Assembly (NCBI GenBank): GCA_025765595.1
Contig: JAIVFH010000035.1
Coordinates: forward strand, 1-64,000
Direction of reading: 5' to 3'
Source: Obelidium mucronatum
Taxonomy: Eukaryota > Chytridiomycota > Chytridiomycetes > Chytridiales > Chytriomycetaceae
DNA: 64,000 nucleotides
Positions within the stretch are counted from its first letter, which is position 1. Each line of letters starts with the position of its first letter. The notes under the pieces are model-generated. The model did no database searches, was not told the DNA's origin, and worked only from the letters and a program-made list of their open reading frames with translations. Position numbers and translations under genes: made by a program. Shown here piece after piece: positions 11,285 to 26,338 of this stretch.

Positions 11285-12126
11285 TTACTCGTAGATCCAA
11301 GAGTCAACAGCACGCTCGTAAGCCTGGACTCCTTCTGGGAACCACAAAGCGATTTCTACAACCCAAAAAAATATTTAGGTGCCAAATCAAAAAGGGAAAA
11401 AAGGAATGTAAACAAATACCGTGCTCGGCGGATTCTGGGGAGTCAGAACCGTGGCAGATGTTACGGCCAATGTCAATGGCGAAGTCACCACGGATGGTTC
11501 CTGGGAGGGAAGCCAATGGGTTGGTCTCACCGAGGAGGACACGTCCAGACTTGGCAGCACCCTTTCCGGCCCAGACCATGGCAACAACTGGACCAGAGGT
11601 CATGTATTGGATGAGCTAAGATAAAATAGAATCAAGACGTTAACAAAAACAACTGAAATCTAAATGAAAGAAGGAAAAAGAACAAAATAGAAAAAAGCAG
11701 CGAATGCAATCGCCGAAGAAAGTGGCAAAAATAAAGACTTACTCCTGGGAAGAACTTCTTCTCCTTGAGGTCAGCGTAGTGCTTCTCGAGGTGGTCCTTT
11801 CCTGGAGCAACGAGCTTAAGAGCAACAAGCTTGAAACCTAACAAGACGAGTCAGTCGGGACGGGAAAACCGAGCGGGAGATCAATGCAATACATACCCTT
11901 GTTTTCGAAACGCTTGATGATCTCTCCAACGAGTCCTCTACGATTGCAAGAACGCAACAGTTGACAGTTAAGAAAAAAGGCAAATTGACCGATCACTTTT
12001 ACAAACACACCTCTGGACACCGTCGGGCTTAACCATGATGAAAGTACCTGTGAATTCAAGCGAAGGGGTGGCGTGAGCATAATAAGGGGCAGATCACAAA
12101 AGAAACGTGCACGAACGTTCAGCCAT
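11285..12126 (-). CDS. NDK1: Nucleoside diphosphate kinase
   Basis: Six exons (12126-12117, 12047-12011, 11937-11897, 11837-11743, 11615-11420, 11355-11285) give 149 residues, the usual NDK length. The first exon is only ten bases; splicing it gives [17 protein letters not shown], which matches the family start. The active-site region reads [10 protein letters not shown] with the phosphorylated histidine, after [11 protein letters not shown] and GTIRGDFA. The protein ends EIALWFPEG...WIYE, as expected. It transfers the terminal phosphate between nucleoside triphosphates and diphosphates. Its start is 48 bases downstream of the stop of the bZIP gene on the same strand. Confidence 0.95.
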
Positions 12127-12174
12127 TTTTGTGAATGTTTTTTGTGAAAAGCGAAATGGAAAATCTTTGTTGTT

Positions 12175-13611
12175 TCAATCATCGTCGACATCAGCGAAAA
12201 GCTCCCGCAACCGCTCCCGATTTCCTTCCCGAAAACTCTCAGTCACTAATGAAAAGCGGGTACGGTCCTCCAAGCTGGAATCACACAAGTGTTCAAGCTT
12301 CTTTCCGATAGTCAACATTTGAATCAGTGTCTCCTCACCGTTTACCCTGGTGTCGTTGGAGTTCTAAACCATAGAAGATATTAATATTGCATGCGTCAGG
12401 AAAGACATGCCCGTGCAGTATGTACCCATGGGAATAGATGACACAGCTGGTTCACCAAAACAGACCCGTCAAGCGACATTCTTATAGATGGAATAGAGAG
12501 CATTGCGTCCCTGAATACAATTCCTTGCGCGGGAAGCACGTCTGTATCTTTCGGCGTATAAGGTGTCGGCGGTGTTGGAGTCGATGATTCTTGAAACATT
12601 GAATTTCGATATTGCTTTACGATGTTAGCATGGCGTTAGAACAAAGTGGCGGTGTGGTACTCACTACATGCTTCTTGTTCCTTTGTAAATGCAGCACAAT
12701 CAATTCCACGGCCTTCTGTCGATCCACAATGCTGTTGCATTCGTCCAAAAGTTTGCCACGAGTTCCCATCAGTCGAACATTGTACCGTTTGATTTCGTTC
12801 TTGTTTGTGCATTGCATAGCTCGCTCATACATGTCCATGAGGGCATCGACGAGTTTACTTGAAGATAGCGAGGGGATCAATTTTAAAGCGATTCGTGTGG
12901 ACTGAGTTTCAAGCGGCCCAAAGAGCTCTATTGCTGACGGAACCGCAGACTCTGGATGCGAAGTTTCCGTGCTAGTACAAGGAACCGAGTTGCTCGAGCT
13001 GGGCGTGGTCGACATTGGAATTTGAGGATTCATCAGCCAATCCATATCATTACTTGTAAACCCAAATGGATCCAGCGATTCGATTGCTCTGTATCCTGTG
13101 TTATTCCCCCCTTCCACCAAAGCTTTCAACTCAACATTTTCATCCTTCAGTGATTGATTGTCGTTCTGTAGTTGAAGGACCAATCCTTCCAGTTCCCGTA
13201 ATTGACCAAAACAAGCCAACATCTTAAGCTTCTCGGCAGCACAAGCCTGACAGGTAACGACTGCATTTGGACCAAATGAAGAATTCAAATCTATGAATAT
13301 TCCTGCCCTTTTTGCGAGTGCCAGCTGTGTTTCAAGCGCGAGAATTCGTTGCTGCAACGCTTCAATCTGGGAGTGTTCGGGCTGGGCCAGGCCCTGGCTG
13401 TGGCCAAGAAGCTGAGCTCTAAGAGCCTCGTTTTCCCTTTCTAGGGTCTGAAGCCTGATTTCCTTACGTTGCCTGAAGGCACTGTTCCAAAGAGTAAGCG
13501 AGTGACTAAGTAAGAGCACATACATATTTCATACCGCTGATTCTCTAAGTTACGACGTTCTTTCTCGCTAACTGGAGTTTCCTTTGGCTTTCTGCCTCTT
13601 TTTGGGGTCAT
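12175..13611 (-). CDS. bZIP transcription factor, YAP/PAP1 type
   Basis: Four exons (13611-13535, 13481-12665, 12614-12426, 12363-12175) give about 423 residues. A basic region split by the first intron reads NLENQRAFRQRK, matching the fungal YAP/PAP1 subfamily pattern N-x4-QRAFR, followed by leucine heptads. A C-terminal helical region (ELFGPLETQSTRIALK...) resembles the conserved tail of other fungal bZIP proteins, in my judgement. YAP-type factors usually control oxidative or metal stress genes; the exact targets cannot be told from sequence. I chose the ATG at 13611 because it starts just before the basic region; one in-frame ATG lies further upstream at 13656. Its promoter must be shared with the divergent MFS gene 51 bases away. 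Confidence 0.85.
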
Positions 13612-13662
13612 TTCTTGGTCATTTCTAATCCAAAGAAAGAATCGAGAAGACTTCAAAAATAG
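13612..13662. promoter_or_regulatory. 51-bp divergent intergenic promoter
   Basis: Only 51 bases separate the start codons of the bZIP gene (-) and MFS transporter 1 (+). Control elements must lie here or inside the flanking coding sequence. No clear TATA box is visible. Confidence 0.5.
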
Positions 13663-14395
13663 ATGTCACTCGTTTCCGCCTCCCAGGAGCTAACACCACT
13701 TCTGTCGCCATCGGTCGAACGTCGCGATGTTGAAAACTCGGATTTGTTGTCAGGATCTTTATCGGAACAGGAGGAAGGATCCGGGGAAACTGCCTCATCA
13801 GCACGTTCCAACTCGAACAATACTACAAAGTACATGCTACTACTGCCTCTATTGCTGGCTCACATGACTGTGTCTACGATGGGCCTGAACCCGCTGAACC
13901 AGTTTGTAATTCTCAAAGTGTGCCAAGAATCGCACAACTCAACGATACCCATCGACTACAAGATCTGTGCAAAAGATCCTGATGTCCAGGTTTGCTTTAT
14001 TGTTTCTGCTTGATTTTCTTTCTGTCTAATTCGTTGAGTTCTTTCGGAACATATCTTCACTCGTCTACAGCGTACCTCGGCGTTCTGGGTTCAAGCTATC
14101 TCTCTGGCCATCGCTATTCCTACTTTTTTTGTATCCCCTCTCATTGGTCTGATGCTTGACAGGGTTGGACGAAAACCTATTCTGTTTCTGCCGTTTATTG
14201 CCGTATTGCTCCCGTCAGCGGCTGTTTTGCTTATAAAATACTTTAATTTGAGTTTGTGGTTGCTGGTTGTGGCCGATTTAGTCAAGGGTATTCTTGGGGG
14301 AAATGCTGTATTTGTCATGTGTGTTTATTCAATGATGGCTGATTTGACTACTGGGGAGACTAGAACTAGAATGTTTTATTTAAAAGAGGTGAGGC

Positions 14396-14464
<69 letters not shown>

Positions 14465-15541
14465 AACGTGATTCTCAGTTTGGTATACCAAAGTAACGAT
14501 AATTATTCTTTTTCAGGCGTTTTCTCTTTTCGGATTTTCATTTGGTCCATTTCTTGGTGGTCTTATCTATGATGTAAGCGATATGATCCCAAATGTACAA
14601 TTGGGCCAACACAATACAAACCGCAGTCATATGGCCTCCTTGCCGTTTTCACTACTATTGTTACGGCAGAGGCACTTATAGTCCTTTACGCCTTGCTCTT
14701 TATTTCTGAAACTCTACCCGAATCGAAACGAAAACCGCTTCGAGGCGATGCCGGAGACGACTCTCTTAATCCTCTCGTGCATCTTGCCAATTCAGTCAGA
14801 TCTCTGCTCTCTCTCTTTGCGACTCGAACTCCAACCGTTTTCGCTCTCATTAATGCGACAGGGGCTTTGACACAATCGGGATACACCTTCATTTTCTTTT
14901 TTGTCCCTTCAAAGCGATTTGGATGGGACAGCTATGAGTCAGGGAGGTTTCTGATGGTCGGTAGTTTCTGTCGATTTGCCTACTTTGCTGGGATAGTTCC
15001 AACAGTCATTTGGTACTTTCACCAAGGCAGAGACGCGATTGGGAAGATCAATGTGGAATTAAATGTCATCCGGTATTTCACTATTGTGTCTTTAATTCTA
15101 GATTCTTGTTCTAAAATGTTGTAGGTGTGGGTTAATCACGTACGTGATCACACTTTGTGCATATGGTCTCGTTTCTGAAGGATGGGAATATTACTGCAGT
15201 TAAGAATAATCTTGTATCTGACCAGATTTAAACTCTAACATCGGCACACAGTCATACCATTCTATTCTTTTGCATCGTCGGCATTACCAACTCTGAGATC
15301 TCTTCTCTCGAAAACAGTTCCACAAGATTCTCAAGGACGTCTTTTTGCATCATTAGAAGTCTTGCAGAGTAGTGCAAGTCTTGCCAGTCATATCTTTATG
15401 CCTGCAATATTTCGTGCGACTGTATCATATGCACCCGAAGCGATATGTTATATCGTTGCAGGAATTTGGGCTATGGCTCTGATGGGAACATGGCTTGTTC
15501 GGGTTGATGAGCTGGTTGTGGGATCACCAACTTCTTTCTGA
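13663..15541 (+). CDS. MFS transporter 1, SLC46-like
   Basis: This multi-exon gene encodes a 12-helix-type major facilitator protein. Conserved features are DRVGRKPI in the first cytoplasmic loop (MFS signature), several long hydrophobic helices (LLLPLLLAHMTVS, FLPFIAVLLPSAAVLL) and an FGWDSYESG segment. The protein is clearly paralogous to the transporter at 27336-29409, sharing PLNQF-ILKVC near the start and VP-DSQG-LFA-LE-LQS near the end. The layout is reminiscent of SLC46/proton-coupled folate and tetracycline-resistance-like transporters, but substrate is unknown. The intron after 14390 begins GTGAGG and then holds a long GT microsatellite. The last exon begins after 15251 and ends at 15541. 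Confidence 0.85.
14399..14462. repeat. (GT)n microsatellite in an intron
   Basis: About 32 uninterrupted GT dinucleotides start nine bases after the 5' splice site of an MFS transporter 1 intron. The run creates many potential cryptic GT donors close to the real GTGAGG donor. Confidence 0.97.
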
Positions 15542-15614
15542 TTAATGTTAATATACCTGAATTGGTAATTTGCAGCTTCTGTAATTCCAACTTTATTGAA
15601 TACCATCAAGGACT

Positions 15615-16827
15615 CTATCCAGTGCTCATTGATCGCATTGGCCTTGGTCCTCTTACTCCTCCCGGATTTCCCATATATTGCGGTTGGCCGTTACCACTCA
15701 TAGGCATCGAGTTTCCAAGGTTTCCAGCAACACCAGGGATTCCTTGAGGTGGTTGCTGCTGCTGAACGACACGCTTTGTTTTCATCAAGTCCAACACTCC
15801 CAATGGGACAGTTCCTTCTGTTCCTACTTGAGAACCTACTCCATTTCGATGCACAGCGCCCTTTTGACTGCTACCAGGACCAGTAGAGCCAAGCTTCAAG
15901 ATCTTAACTTGAACCCAACCACCTGGATCAACCCGTAGAATTCGGACAACATCATCTTGAGACACAGACACATCAGATGAAGAAACCGCAGTAAAGTTGT
16001 GGATAACCATAAGTGTAGTGCCTTTTATCGATTGCATTATTAACTCATGACACTCAAAAACAAAACTCATACCAGCACCACACTTGTCAACCATTCGGGG
16101 AATGTCTCCAAATTGCGGACCTCTTTGAGAGTTTGTGAAATTCGACTTGATGATCGCAACTTCTTCGAATTGATGGAATTTGGCTCGTCCTCCACTACCG
16201 CTATGGGTATTGGATCGACCAAGTGACAGGGAGCCAAATCCTTTCCGTGGCAGGGAATCTTGGTTATTCGTTTCAGTGGCACTTTCAGCAGCAGCAGCCG
16301 CTTCGGCAGCAAGAGCGGCCTAGGATGCAAGTTTGTGAGAAACAAAGATCTGTTGTCCAAGTTGAAACACGCAAAGGGGGCAGGAAATTCCGTTTCGCAC
16401 CTCAGTTTCCTTGGTAACACCAGGAGCCTGCCACCACTTCAAAGTTGTTGTTTGAGCAGCTTTGGATGCATTTAATTTAACTGGATTTGGAGCAACCTGA
16501 GGAGACATTCATTTAGATTGTGTGTCTGTGTGTCAAATTGGCTGCAGCACATACCTCCTTATCTTTCGCCCCCCGGTCTAGAGTCGCACCCCTAAGAGAG
16601 TAGTTGATCGGAGGCAGCGGAACAATAGTCGTGGGAGCCGAGATCGGAACGCCAGAGTCAGACAGCGGATAGGCTACTTCTTCGGTTACCGAGGCCCGGC
16701 GGGTCCGGCCAAGGGTGGGAACCCTGGACAGGAAGGTGCCTGCACCGTCTCTGCCGCCACCGCCAGCATCGGACGAAGCCCCCCGCGTAAGGTCTTTGAG
16801 CGATTTTGATCGGAACAGAGAGGCCAT
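15615..16827 (-). CDS. SH3-domain protein
   Basis: Four in-phase exons (16827-16555, 16496-16401, 16319-16073, 16021-15615) give 340 residues. The N-terminal half is Ser/Ala-rich and probably disordered. The last exon encodes an SH3 domain (MVIHNFTAVSSSDVSVSQDD start, GGWV middle, GTVPLGVLDL end) with a longer-than-usual insertion before the last strand. A Gln/Pro/Gly/Met-rich tail follows. SH3 domains bind proline-rich peptides; partners are unknown. The gene is divergent from the CX9C gene with 39 bases between starts. Confidence 0.75.
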
Positions 16828-16866
16828 TATTCACTTTATTTTGTATAATTATTTACTGTAACAGAA
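16828..16866. promoter_or_regulatory. 39-bp divergent intergenic region
   Basis: The start codons of the SH3 gene (-) and the CX9C gene (+) are only 39 AT-rich bases apart, including TTTTGTATAATTATTTAC. This must hold both 5' leaders, so both genes need very short leaders or share promoter elements with coding sequence. Confidence 0.5.
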
Positions 16867-17383
16867 ATGGCTGGAAAAGACAGTGCTGAAGCTGCCCAGA
16901 TTGCCATGAAGCGGACAGTCGATGCGCTCGGACGGCGCATCCAAGGCCGCGTCTTCGAAGACCAAATAGCAAAGTTCTGCAGCGTCGAGAAGGATGCGCT
17001 GAAGCACTGCCGCCTGGCAAACAACAGAAACCCCAGCGGCGCCTGTGTGCACATCGAACAGCTGCTGGATCAATGCACTATCGACAACGTGCGGCTGGTG
17101 TCGGACTTCCGGTATGGCCCCCTCTGGCTGTATGTAGTAGTACACGAATCGAATCTAACGCAATCCCAATAGAACGGCTTGTCGAAAGCAAGTTGAAAGG
17201 CAAGAAAGCTGCATTGGCGGTATATTCAAACCAGAACTAAATGCAAAAGCTGGTCGCATGGAAACTTGTAACGATGTTGTGAACGAGCTGGCGGATTGTA
17301 TTGGGATGGGATGGACATCGCGTGTTAAGAAAGTGGAGAAACCTTCTCTATTTGACTCCTTTCTCCCCAAGAAGCCGGAATAA
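16867..17383 (+). CDS. Quadruple CX9C protein, NDUFA8-like
   Basis: Two exons (16867-17111, 17173-17383) give 151 residues. Eight cysteines form four CX9C motifs: C38-C48, C60-C70, C85-C95 and C114-C124, i.e. two twin-CX9C units. There is no cleavable signal; such proteins enter the mitochondrial intermembrane space by the Mia40 disulfide relay. Complex I subunit NDUFA8/PGIV is the best-known protein with four CX9C motifs, and length fits, but the sequences between cysteines are too different for a firm call. An assembly factor of cytochrome oxidase is the alternative. Confidence 0.7.
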
Positions 17384-17436
17384 TATCTAATACTATCTAC
17401 AATTTTTTTATACATAAATTCACCTATTCCATTCTT

Positions 17437-20553
<3,117 letters not shown>

Positions 20554-20646
20554 CAATTTTGTTGATGCTTGTTTTTGTTCCAGCCAGGGGTTGAAGTTGC
20601 GTTTTGCCAAGCACGCTGAATTCCCACCAACAAAAAAAACGAGCGA

Positions 20647-23600
20647 ATGCAGTCACCGTCCCGCCGACGCACGCGTTCAACATCGCAGCAGGACAGTTTG
20701 GCGCCGCTTCTCGCGCGGACCGGCGCGTCGTCTTCATCGTCTGCGCCATCTCCTGTAAATGCGGCGCCGTTCTTTGAGACCGCCAAGCAAAGTCCCGCCC
20801 AGCAAACCCAACTGCAGATGCAACAAACACAGCTGCAGCTGAGTCGCGCAGACTCAGAAGACCTTGAGCTGGACTTCTTTTCAAACGTGATTGAATTCGC
20901 CCCGTCAACATTAGCCACGAGCTCTTGGTTTTCCTACGACGATACGCAATTTTCTCCATGCTTCCTCGCGAGGCTGCCACATGAAATAATTGCCAAGATT
21001 TATCTTCTTCTACCGGTACCAACTATTCTGGCGGCTGCGTCGCGTTCGTTCCATGCGGAATTCTACCTCGACCCATTTCTTCTTGCAACTTGGCTCGTGA
21101 TGCATAATCAGTTTTTGCCTTCAGATGCTGGAATTCTCAGGCCTATTTCACCAGTGCATCCTCTACTGGCCGCCATGAAGCATTCAACACGCTTCAGACT
21201 TGTTTCTTCAAAACCTGATGTCGCTGAAATGCTCTTGCGAATTGAGCCTTTTACGTCGCGTTATGAACTACAGAGAATGTGTACGTTGTTTCACCACCAG
21301 GTGCTTTGTTTGCAAAAATGTTGCTTATATTGTTTTTCTATTACACAGATCGCCGAGCACTTTCGCTCTTTAACAAATGCACTGATCTTGTTTCGTCGTG
21401 GGGTATTGAGCTTTATGGGTGTGTGCTTCTTCTCCCTTAGCAGTTGATGTGCATATAATTGACAGTTGATAATAGCGAAGAAATCCGTGCCACTGTTCCA
21501 TTTCAAAAGACTCCCGCCAACCCGGCCCCTCCACCTTTGCCACACATGAACGCGGCACCGTTTTTAGCTGCAAATGAAAATGCATTAGACGTTGTTGATG
21601 TAGAAGAGGACCTTGGCCCGGGCCAGCAGCAACATGTTCCACAAAACGCAATGGATGCGATAATGGAGCATGAAGAGGAAGTAAGGAGTACTTGATGTTC
21701 CTGTTCTCGCTGCTAAATTTGTTTCCGTTTTGGGAAAAAAAAAATTAGAACCCCAATAATGCAGAGATTATGGAGAATAACAATAATCATGTGAATCCTC
21801 ATCAACATGCTACTCCAAGTCCTCGCCCCAATTTTCCTGTCGATGATCGCCGACTCCTTCTTGATGCAGCTGATCTTGGCGATATCGCCACTATAAGTCA
21901 CCTCCTCACCAACAAGGCTCTTCTCCTCGATCCTCGTGTTCTGGCCGACGCGTTCTGCCGGGCTTGGGATAATGGGGACCCTTTTAGTTTGTGTACTCCT
22001 CACACTGGATATCTTTGGCCCCGTTGCAGTGCCTCCCGATACTTTGTTATGGAGAAGATTGTGCAGGAAGAAGAAGAAGTTGTGACGGTTTTCTTGATGC
22101 AAACCCAAGGTGGTGTTCCCGAGAACTTGGAACTGGGTGAAGAGATTGTGGATACGGTTGTACATGGAATGAAAGTTTGTTGGGAATTAATAGAGGATGA
22201 GAGAAGAGAGGATGCCGCCATTTTTGGCGGAGGGTTGTTTTATGGGAGGAAAAGAAGCTTTTTAGAAAGTAGCGGTAGAAGAAATATCAGCGCTGTGAGT
22301 AGAAATTGCGACGTTCTTTTGGCGGCAGGAATTCTTACGGAGGTTGTTGGTGAAGAGGGGGGTGACACTGTGATGCAGGCAGCAACTGACCAAGGGAACG
22401 TCAGCTTGACACCTATTGATGCAGCAGCAGAAACCAGTACGCATCCGGCAGTCGCGACTGCGACTAGTAGTCAAGCTGTTGATGAAATGGAAGGCTTGGA
22501 ATATATGGCGGGTATGCTCAATGAAACAGTTTTCCGCGGAAAAAAGAAGGCCATCGAATTGAACTTGTGGAGTTTATCGAGGCCATTTTTGCAACGCGCA
22601 TTTGATTCTTTTGTGGCTTACGGCAGTGTGAGAATGGTGGCTCTCTTGCTTTTCAGATACAGCGAATGGATTCAAGTTAAGCCATGCCACATGACATCGG
22701 CCTTGGATCGAGCATCTCTACCACTGTGCTTGTATTTGGTTGAATATGCGGGGGCGGATCCTTCTTGGGAGGAAGATGTATCATTGAGTAGTTATGTTCG
22801 AAAACCGAGTGATCCCAGTATTTTTGGTGGGCCGATACCTTCGCCAGCTGCTCTAGATGGTGCGGGAAGGACGTGTTGGAGCTGGGCTCTTCGCAAAGGT
22901 GTTCAAATCACAGAACGACGGTGGGAAGGCATTGTCAAGCTTGGACCCTTGACTGTGGGAGCCGTGATTGACTTTTTTGGACCAGTATCTTTTGACCCAT
23001 GCCGAGATAATATGCTGGGATTCCGTGTTGGTAGCGCACCTGTTGTGAGGGTCCTCTCCAAAACAATTGATGCAAGGTTCACGAATGGAAGCAAGTGTGT
23101 ACTTTACGAGGCGGCAATGGGACAAGATGAAGGTTTAAAAAGCTGCGCTTTGTACTTCGTGAGTCGGTTAGGTGCTATACTGGCTGACGATTTGCGAAAC
23201 GGAGATCGTGAGAGGGTGATGGAGTTGTTGGATGCAGGTGCGATTGTGGGGGACGAAGCCATGCTGGCCGCGGCTGCTATAGCTGATATGCCTCCAGGTA
23301 TAATTAATCTTGTTGGTTGAGAAGGAGTTTGATTTTGTTTTTTGTTAGGTGACTGGGATGAATGGCCCATGGCTGCGAGATGCTATCGGCGAGTATTGGT
23401 TCAGAAACGGCTCGGTCTTCCAATCCCCAGCCGTTCTCTCTTGAAATCCCTTCCTGACAACGTTGTCAACACATCTTTTTTCACAGCGTTGAATGCAACG
23501 CGACCTATTTATTGTAACCCGACTGCAGCGAATGTGTATTCCTTGTATCAGCGTCGCCGTCATGTGAATGCCGCTGGGGTCCGTATTAATTTGGTGCCTG

Positions 23601-23954
23601 TGCTGGAGCGTGATCTTGCAGTGAGAGTCGTTGAATTTGCCATGGAAAACTTGCGAGACCTTTTAAAGATGTGCGATGATCCTGCGTATCCCGGCGAAGC
23701 TTATTGGTGAGATGAGTTGCACCTGATTGAGATTTTTTGTGTGTTTGTAACATGAAACCCAAAAAAAAAATAGTTTCATCAAGGGAATGCTGCAATATGG
23801 ATTACGCGACAAAAACTTGTTGCGAGACGAGGATGAATTCTTTTTGCCTGATGACGAGTGGGACGAAGTGGCGAGTTCTTTGACGACGGCTTCTGCATCT
23901 TCTGCATTTTCAGTGTCGTTGTCATCTTCATCACAAACGTCATCTTCTTTTTAA
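20647..23954 (+). CDS. F-box-like protein with large C-terminal region
   Basis: Six exons with consistent phase (20647-21280, 21349-21420, 21466-21680, 21749-23297, 23349-23706, 23774-23954) give about 1002 residues. A short F-box-like segment (LARLPHEIIAKIYLLLPVPT) lies near residues 105-125. The long fourth exon has alpha-helical pairs such as RRLLLDAADLGDIATISHLL and RERVMELLDAGAIV that resemble degenerate ankyrin repeats. The C-terminus is acidic then Ser-rich. F-box proteins select substrates for SCF ubiquitin ligases; that role is inferred here. No catalytic motif is seen. Confidence 0.65.
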
Positions 23955-24146
23955 CCGAAACATTTCGCATTTATAAGTCCTTAAGTCTTACGAATATTTA
24001 CAACGAAGCAATATTTATTATATAACTTACAATATGTTTGTTTGAGTTTAAAGCGCCGATTGCGCCAAAGCACGGTTTTCGATCGGTCCTTGTTTGAAAT
24101 CAGGTTTGAAAGCAAGAAAGAAGAAAGAAGGGAAAAAAAAAGAAAC

Positions 24147-26294
24147 ATGTCGCAGAAAGCGGAAGACAAGACGGTCGCCGTGATCGGGTCCGGGCTCGCG
24201 GGCATGTCAGCGGCGCACGTGCTCGCGCAGACGGCGGGCGTGCGCGTGGTGCTGTTCGAGCGCAACCCGGGGCTGGGCATGGACGCGGGCTCGATCCCGG
24301 TGCCGTGCGAGTGCGTGCAGTGCGCGGGCCTGGCGAGTCCCAACGAGGACCACTACCAGGGCCGCATCGACGTGCCGATGCGCTCGTTCTTCCCGGGTGA
24401 GTCGGTGCGGGTCGGCTGTTCTAGAACTCAACACGCCGTGCCCAGGATACTACCCCTACCTGACCAGTCTGTACGACTCGCTCGACATCCCCTACAAGCA
24501 GTCGGACAACTCAATGTCCTTCTTCACGCTTGCCTCGCCCACGGACCCTTCCCTGATGTTCAACAGTCCAAAGTCTTTCCCCACAAAGCTGGAAACGGTA
24601 TCAGAACTGAAACAGAAACACGTCAACTCGCCCAAGGATTCCTACTTTTCGTTTTCTTGCTACAAGCTGCCTCCTCCTGTAAACAACTTTTTTGGGATTC
24701 CGGACCTTCCTTCACTGGCGACTCTGATCAAGGCGCCGGCAGACTATTTCGGCAACATTGCTCGTAGTTATCGAATTTCGAGAGACTATATTCGTTTTTT
24801 GCAATATTGTGTGCGATGTTTGGATTCGGGAGTCATTCAGCAGGTTTGGTGTTTGACAGTTTTGTAGTGTAAAATAGCTCAAAAGTATCCTTATTAAATT
24901 CGTATTAACTCAGGCAAAAGAAGGAACGGGTCCGTTATCAAATATGACGTTTGGTCAATGTATGCAAAAGTTGGGAAATGGCTTCAGTGATGCGTTTTGG
25001 AGTGTCTTTTTGCCTCTGTTTAGTGGAGCTTGTACCTGCACTTTTGATGATTTGAAAGCTTTCCCGGCACATGTTATTTTGGGTGAGACATTCTTTTTTT
25101 TTTGTTTCTTTCAACCACCAAAAGCGGGAACATATCTGGTCACATTCTCTTTTCATTTCTTGCTCCCGATCCGCCATTGTTATCGATGTAGTTTCCTTTG
25201 CATTTCTTGTTCATACAAGCGTATACCCTACTTGGTTTTGTTGAGTGTTAATATCTGGTGATCTTGTAGAATACGCCGCCATCTGCTTGCCTGATGGAAA
25301 AATGTCTTTTGTTACTTGTGGAACAAAAGAAGTGTGCGATCGTCTTGCCAGTCCAGTCCAGAAAGTTGTCTACAGCACTACAGTTGTTGGAATCCAACAC
25401 AACAAAGTCACCAATCAATTCACCTTGACAACTGTCCCTTCATCAGAAGCACATCTTCCTTCCTCTGCTCAAACCTCAACCTCTCACACATTTGATTATG
25501 TCATCTTTGCAACCCAAGCGAATCAAGCCAGCCGGATCTTGAAGCAAACATCATCTCGGGCTGGAAGCGCAGATGCAAACAACAGTGTATACACTGACTT
25601 TGTTTCCAAAGCCACAAAGGTCCTCGATCGCTTCCCATACACAAAAAGTCTCGTTGTTTGTCACACGGATTCATCGCTTATGCCAGCCTCCCGCGACGAA
25701 TGGCGATGCCTCAACTTTGGTGTCCTTGAAAAGCACACTAAAAATCACGTGGATGATTTGGGTCTTCAACCGTCTCACGAAGAAGGGTACAATGTCAATG
25801 GATTGGCAATGTGTACTCATTACAGTCAAATGACTCAGACTGAAGTTCCGGATTCTGTTCCACCGCTTTTTCAAACCACAAACCCGATTGTGTTGCCAGA
25901 CTCCAAAACCGTAATCAGTGCCACTTGGTATGAGAGAGCGATTGTACGGTTAGACACTGCGAGTGCCTTGAAAGAATTGGAACAAGTTCAGGGTGGTGGA
26001 GGTGGTGTTTGGTTTGTGGGCAGTTTTGTAACGGATGGTATTCCACTGCTGGAAAGTTGTGTCACCAGTGCCGTTTCGGCTGCAAAAGGAATTGTCAGGG
26101 ATGCAACTGGCAGTGAAAGTGCATTGTTTATGCCAAAAGGAATGGTGAGCAGAGTTCGAGAACATGAGAAGAAAATCCGCGGATCAGCTGGGTTTCAAGA
26201 AGGAAAGAAATTTGGGCATTTCTATCTGGTCTTTGCCGTTTTGTTTTTGTTACTTTCTGTACTTGTGTATGCGCTCTTGACCATTGTACTGTAA
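24147..26294 (+). CDS. FAD/NAD(P)-binding amine-oxidase-like protein, membrane-tailed
   Basis: The protein begins with a dinucleotide-binding motif, VAVIGSGLAGMSAAHVLAQ, and continues with a VVLFERN end-of-strand acidic residue, typical of flavin-dependent oxidoreductases. Further parts match the NAD/FAD-binding 'amine oxidase-like' family (COG2907 type): DYVIFATQANQA and VWFVGSFVTDGIPLLESCV. Four or more exons are joined by short introns. The C-terminus ends in a hydrophobic helix (FYLVFAVLFLLLSVLVYALL), so it is probably tail-anchored. The first exon is extremely GC-rich compared with the others. Substrate is unknown. Confidence 0.75.
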
Positions 26295-26338
26295 TGAAAA
26301 TAAAGCTATATAATAATTACACCAGAAAACTGTCAAAG

